Source: Nitrospirae bacterium GWC2_56_14
Lineage (GTDB): Bacteria > Nitrospirota > UBA9217
Length of the DNA stretch: 7,894 nucleotides
Direction: 5' to 3'
Assembly: GCA_001803705.1 (NCBI GenBank)
Contig: MHDY01000093.1
Span: forward strand, 1 to 7,894
Both the position numbers and the translations under genes were made by a program. Under the pieces are notes generated by a model. That model was not told the origin of the DNA, did no database searches, and saw nothing but the letters and a program-made list of their open reading frames with translations. This document shows positions 5,901 through 7,894 of this stretch, piece by piece (position 1 is the first letter of the stretch; every line of letters begins with the position of its first letter).

Positions 5901-7894
5901 ATTCGAACGGCAACCCGGGCGCCCTTGTCTATTCCGATCCCCCTGCCTGGAACAGCACCGCCACCCTCGGCTGCAACGGCTGCCATGGCAAGGGCAGCCA
6001 GATCGGTGCACCCGATTACCAGAACGAAGGCTCCGGTAATCCCAGGTCAAACAGCCACTTCGGCCATATCCGTAACGCCTCCGGCACGACGATCTGTGTC
6101 GAATGCCATGCAAAAACCGCCAGTGCCACCATCAGCGGCAGTTTCAAAGACTACTCCGCCGCCAAGTATCACATCAACGGCACTCCCGACGTCAACTTCG
6201 GCGCCAGGGCGGGAACTTCCGCTTCATACAACAAATCAACCGGCGAGTGCAGCAACGTGGCCTGCCATGGCAATGTGGCCGTCTCCTGGGGAAGCACCGG
6301 CGGCGGCTGCCTCACCTGCCACGCCAGCCCCATTGGCGGCCGTGCTGCCATCGGTCCCCAATTCAGCGCCAACTCGCACCATGTCCAGGGAACGGAGGCA
6401 ACCTCCGCGCACTGCTTCCAGTGCCATTGGGAAGCAAACGCCGACGGCACCATCAACTACGCGTACCACGATTCAGCCACCTCCGGCGGCCCGGTCGATC
6501 TCGTCATCTACGGCGCCGGCAGCCGTCCTGCAACCTATACTGAGGGAACCACCGCCATCCGCTATACCGCCAACGGCACACGCAACGAATTCGCCAAAAT
6601 CAACACCCATTGCCTCGGCTGCCACAGCGACCGGAACAACGCCGCCACCCCCTTCGGTGACGGCAAGACGCCCAGGCAATATGCCTGGGATAACAACAGC
6701 ATTTCTGCCCGGTACGGCGACACCTCCACCACCCCCTGGAGCAAAAAATCCGGGAACAACGTAACGCCGAAGAATACGGTTACCAAGGCACTCTCCGCCC
6801 ACGGCAACGCCACCGCCAATCACGGCGGCTTCAACACCAGCGAGACCTGGCCTGACACCCGCAACGGTGCGGCCATCGTCCTCTGCTTCGACTGTCATAA
6901 CTCACACGGCTCCAGCGTCAGCGGCACCACCACCAGCTATGCCTCAGCCACTGCCAATGGCGGCATCCTGAAAGATACGACAGCCGGCAAGGGGGGATAC
7001 ACGCAGTCCTACAGGCCGGCCGCCGGAGGTAGCACCGTCAGCCGTAACCTGTACAATGCAGGTGCGGGACTCTGTTTCGATTGCCATCTCACTGCCAGCG
7101 CCGGCACCAAACCATGGGGATACAGCGGCACCTTCGGCGCCACCCAGGCAATACTCGGCTTCATGGATACCCCCTATTTCGGCACCGGCACGTTCCCGCG
7201 GCAGACAACGTTCAGCTACAAGGCGACGCCGAACATGGGAGGGCACTTCGGCGCGTCTTCGGCCCTTTCCATTTCCGCCTCCCGGTCGATCAACGGCCTT
7301 TGCACCCCGTGCCATGATCCCCACGGCGTCAGCCCCACCCTAGGTGCCAACAAGGTGTACGCGGTCCCGCTCCTCAAGGGGACGTGGATGACCAGTCCGT
7401 ACAAGGAAGACGCGGCACCCGCGACCGACGAGAATTTTGTCGCCATAGCGGCGGTCGGGTACAACGGGGAGTACGAGGGGCCGACCCGCAGTTCCACCAA
7501 GCTGGCAACCCAGCAGACCTACATGAAGGCATACAGGATCGACCAGAACACCTTCGGCCCCGGCGGCAATGCGGCCATGAACTCCACCGCTTATCCCATT
7601 GGCGAAACCGACGCCCAGTTTGCCGGTCTCTGCCTCAACTGCCACGGGAAGAGCACGCTGACCAACGGCACGAACCACGCCTGGACGAGCAAGGACCGCA
7701 TCCATGAATCGGTCAATGGATGGAAAACCGTCAACGGCACCATCCAGCACACGTTTACCTGTTCCAAGTGTCATGCACCGCACAACGCGGGCCTGCCGCG
7801 GCTCATGGTCAGCAACTGCCTCGATTCCCAGCACAAGGGGCGGGTCGCCTACAACACCGCGCCCAAATTGCTCGGCAGCTACCGTGGCGACGAA
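2918..7894 (+). CDS. Giant multiheme c-type cytochrome, CX4CH/CXXCH family (3' end outside window)
   Basis: Exported cytochrome expected to bind many hemes in the periplasm, outer membrane or outside the cell, probably for electron transfer. The open frame runs from GTG 2918 to the right edge (1659 codons, no stop). Residues 1-29 form a signal peptide (hydrophobic core 10-23, likely cleavage AIA|E after 29). The frame holds 26 CXXCH, 9 CX4CH and 1 CX3CH motif: two CXXCH near the N-terminus (33, 71), nine three-motif units (125-1170), an extra CX3CH (470), then six widely spaced CXXCH (1232, 1323, 1386, 1462, 1572, 1615). Sequence between motifs is rich in Gly, Ser, Thr, Asn and Ala. No lipobox is seen; Cys5 lies before the hydrophobic core. 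The closest family is the Geobacter CxxxxCH/CxxCH domain proteins. CX4CH sites bind heme in tetraheme cytochrome c3, but heme binding at these sites is unproven. The exact physiological partner is unknown. Confidence 0.95.
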   Translation, partial: MRYGCNAGGLAVYIIISILIFSLPHVAIAESTCTTCHDMPPVDSFIRNPVDGGTVGNHQSHQPADASASHCAICHPGADAFTTDHRDGRIALSPSLNGSPTGQYLVNGTATSFKNQTTLPRLGSCGSVNCHFEKVTPVWGAAQFRYSSATSNDCNRCHAAAPNDGNHPFGQQKHGLYYGTTTSSCGKCHPDHTSESLPFAHATSAGNRPLIVTFATAPNNGFGRYTGNVTYPGYLPSRNAGRNGSCTNVYCHSPGTRAAGSVESPNRSAAWGGTLDCIGCHKGTQWNNYMATGSHYGHVFGGGTSYSQIKCASCHAATVTASMTIADRARHVDGQVDVAFSSSSSAANGSYNGNPAKPFSPATKSAGSGYGSCQNVYCHSTGQAQDGTWPPVYTTPVWGVPGTGKCGTCHGTTGSSTHGGFLNAVIERTIASGSHTKHLKYTYSISDREMRCAVCHAYEPASFSIKGSTCGPVCHTGTSAKHANYEINVGIGSYFGTAATYNGPSTPGSGYGACSAVYCHSDGQATPSTYAVPTWGNAASGACGTCHGASSATPPASAPHRKHMGSTGPYRFACAECHSGSVQATASAAVIPTFTNATTHVNKSREVRFDSTNPFGIYSSVTGSCLNLYCHSSGNTAVASSSLPGIYGGSVYARLSWNGKTSCNSCHGRSTANGMPDYATAGSPGSATANSHGKHVASSAIGCGECHEKTTKSGSIRSAYHVNGTPSVFFNLSGGNKGGVYTTANKTCASTYCHGTASAVAWGGTTSCVSCHGATFTTFSSLRKKGAHSLHIETNSLPVSFTASGAGNLSASGASYQFGCGSCHSPARAGHANGVANSGSGAAEVYFGYTSAVMKGAYVPGSLQAGTDNGFTWTAGTGCNTSYCHSNGQNAPGRVNVAWSAPRGSLGCNGCHGNAMSNSLSGKHVQHVNPNVQASLGAGNGFGCVQCHAKTLSNGTTIGDRRYHVNKFVDYSSPRGGGSSRYNRGTKQCSNIYCHSNGNPGALVYSDPPAWNSTATLGCNGCHGKGSQIGAPDYQNEGSGNPRSNSHFGHIRNASGTTICVECHAKTASATISGSFKDYSAAKYHINGTPDVNFGARAGTSASYNKSTGECSNVACHGNVAVSWGSTGGGCLTCHASPIGGRAAIGPQFSANSHHVQGTEATSAHCFQCHWEANADGTINYAYHDSATSGGPVDLVIYGAGSRPATYTEGTTAIRYTANGTRNEFAKINTHCLGCHSDRNNAATPFGDGKTPRQYAWDNNSISARYGDTSTTPWSKKSGNNVTPKNTVTKALSAHGNATANHGGFNTSETWPDTRNGAAIVLCFDCHNSHGSSVSGTTTSYASATANGGILKDTTAGKGGYTQSYRPAAGGSTVSRNLYNAGAGLCFDCHLTASAGTKPWGYSGTFGATQAILGFMDTPYFGTGTFPRQTTFSYKATPNMGGHFGASSALSISASRSINGLCTPCHDPHGVSPTLGANKVYAVPLLKGTWMTSPYKEDAAPATDENFVAIAAVGYNGEYEGPTRSSTKLATQQTYMKAYRIDQNTFGPGGNAAMNSTAYPIGETDAQFAGLCLNCHGKSTLTNGTNHAWTSKDRIHESVNGWKTVNGTIQHTFTCSKCHAPHNAGLPRLMVSNCLDSQHKGRVAYNTAPKLLGSYRGDE
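3290..6427 (+). repeat. Nine tandem CX4CH-CXXCH-CXXCH units within the cytochrome
   Basis: CX4CH motifs start at residues 125, 246, 373, 514, 625, 748, 879, 989 and 1111, giving a period of 110-141 residues. Each is followed by a CXXCH (154, 277, 406, 543, 663, 768, 908, 1019, 1131) and a second CXXCH (185, 311, 452, 574, 703, 820, 944, 1060, 1166). A Trp lies shortly before the first CXXCH in all nine units (VWG, AWG, TWG, SWN, AWS and similar). Most units also share a His-[VI]-[ND] element roughly 25-45 residues before the next CX4CH (His331, 600, 721, 964, 1085), in places as HVNGTPSV or HINGTPDV. Non-motif residues have diverged widely, so this is an old amplification and not a recent DNA duplication. 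The CX4CH...CXXCH part corresponds to the domain named GSu_C4xC__C2xCH. Confidence 0.9.
4325..4342 (+). other. Non-standard CX3CH motif in the third cytochrome unit
   Basis: Codons 470-475 read C-G-P-V-C-H, with three residues between the cysteines. It follows the third unit's last CXXCH (452) by 18 residues, in a unit that is longer than the others (141 residues to the next CX4CH). No frame change is involved. Whether heme is attached is unknown. Confidence 0.75.
6611..7774 (+). other. C-terminal cytochrome region with widely spaced CXXCH motifs
   Basis: Beyond residue 1170 the unit pattern stops: no CX4CH is present, and six CXXCH occur at 1232, 1323, 1386, 1462, 1572 and 1615. Three carry a second His soon after the motif (CFDCHNSHG, CTPCHDPHG, CSKCHAPHN), the form seen in doubled-CXXCH cytochromes, where the extra His can act as a ligand to a neighbouring heme. 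A lone Cys1634 lies outside any motif. The region suggests a distinct terminal domain, perhaps for docking or electron exit; this role is inference. Confidence 0.7.

Noticed and set aside
5808..6764. 318-codon open frame on the plus strand rich in Ala, Thr, Pro and Ser
   Set aside because: It is an alternative frame of the cytochrome; its composition mirrors the GC-rich codons of the real frame and it carries no domain.
3014..7774. Motif array as a CRISPR or DNA-level tandem repeat
   Set aside because: The repetition is at protein level only; the DNA between motifs is diverged and the frame is coding throughout.
7340..7834. 164-codon open frame on the minus strand
   Set aside because: Antisense to the end of the cytochrome, including two CXXCH motifs; no start signal or recognisable domain.

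Overview
The window looks like a chromosomal segment of a GC-rich, metal-reducing deltaproteobacterium of the Geobacter group (Desulfuromonadia). This is inferred from a very large multiheme c-type cytochrome built from CX4CH/CXXCH units, a repeat type first described from Geobacter sulfurreducens, together with molybdenum-cofactor and formate-dehydrogenase maturation genes. Species cannot be named from sequence alone.

Left part (1-1649), cofactor genes: the tail of an unrecognised upstream gene is followed one base later by mobA (molybdenum cofactor guanylyltransferase). After a 134-base gap with a strong hairpin and a likely promoter comes fdhD (sulfur carrier needed to activate formate dehydrogenase). 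MobA makes the bis-MGD cofactor and FdhD activates it in formate dehydrogenase, so a formate dehydrogenase operon probably lies upstream of the window.

Middle (1650-2917), mostly non-coding with two small genes: a 19-residue peptide gene has a strong ribosome binding site and its own rho-independent terminator. Its YxxPxVxxG motif resembles leader motifs of modified peptides (RiPPs), and it ends in His-Pro-Cys. A DUF2267-family protein gene (2306-2674) follows a leader that can fold so as to hide its ribosome binding site. Several AT-rich palindromes and a possible small RNA lie between these genes.

Right part (2918-7894): one open reading frame of at least 1659 codons, running off the right edge without a stop, encodes an exported multiheme cytochrome. 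It has 36 candidate heme-attachment motifs (26 CXXCH, 9 CX4CH, 1 CX3CH). The centre is nine tandem units of about 120 residues, each with one CX4CH and two CXXCH motifs. The C-terminal part is organised differently, with more widely spaced CXXCH motifs, three of which have a second His three residues after the motif (CHxxH). This gene is the main point of interest. The many overlapping antisense reading frames across it appear to be by-products of its GC-rich codon pattern.
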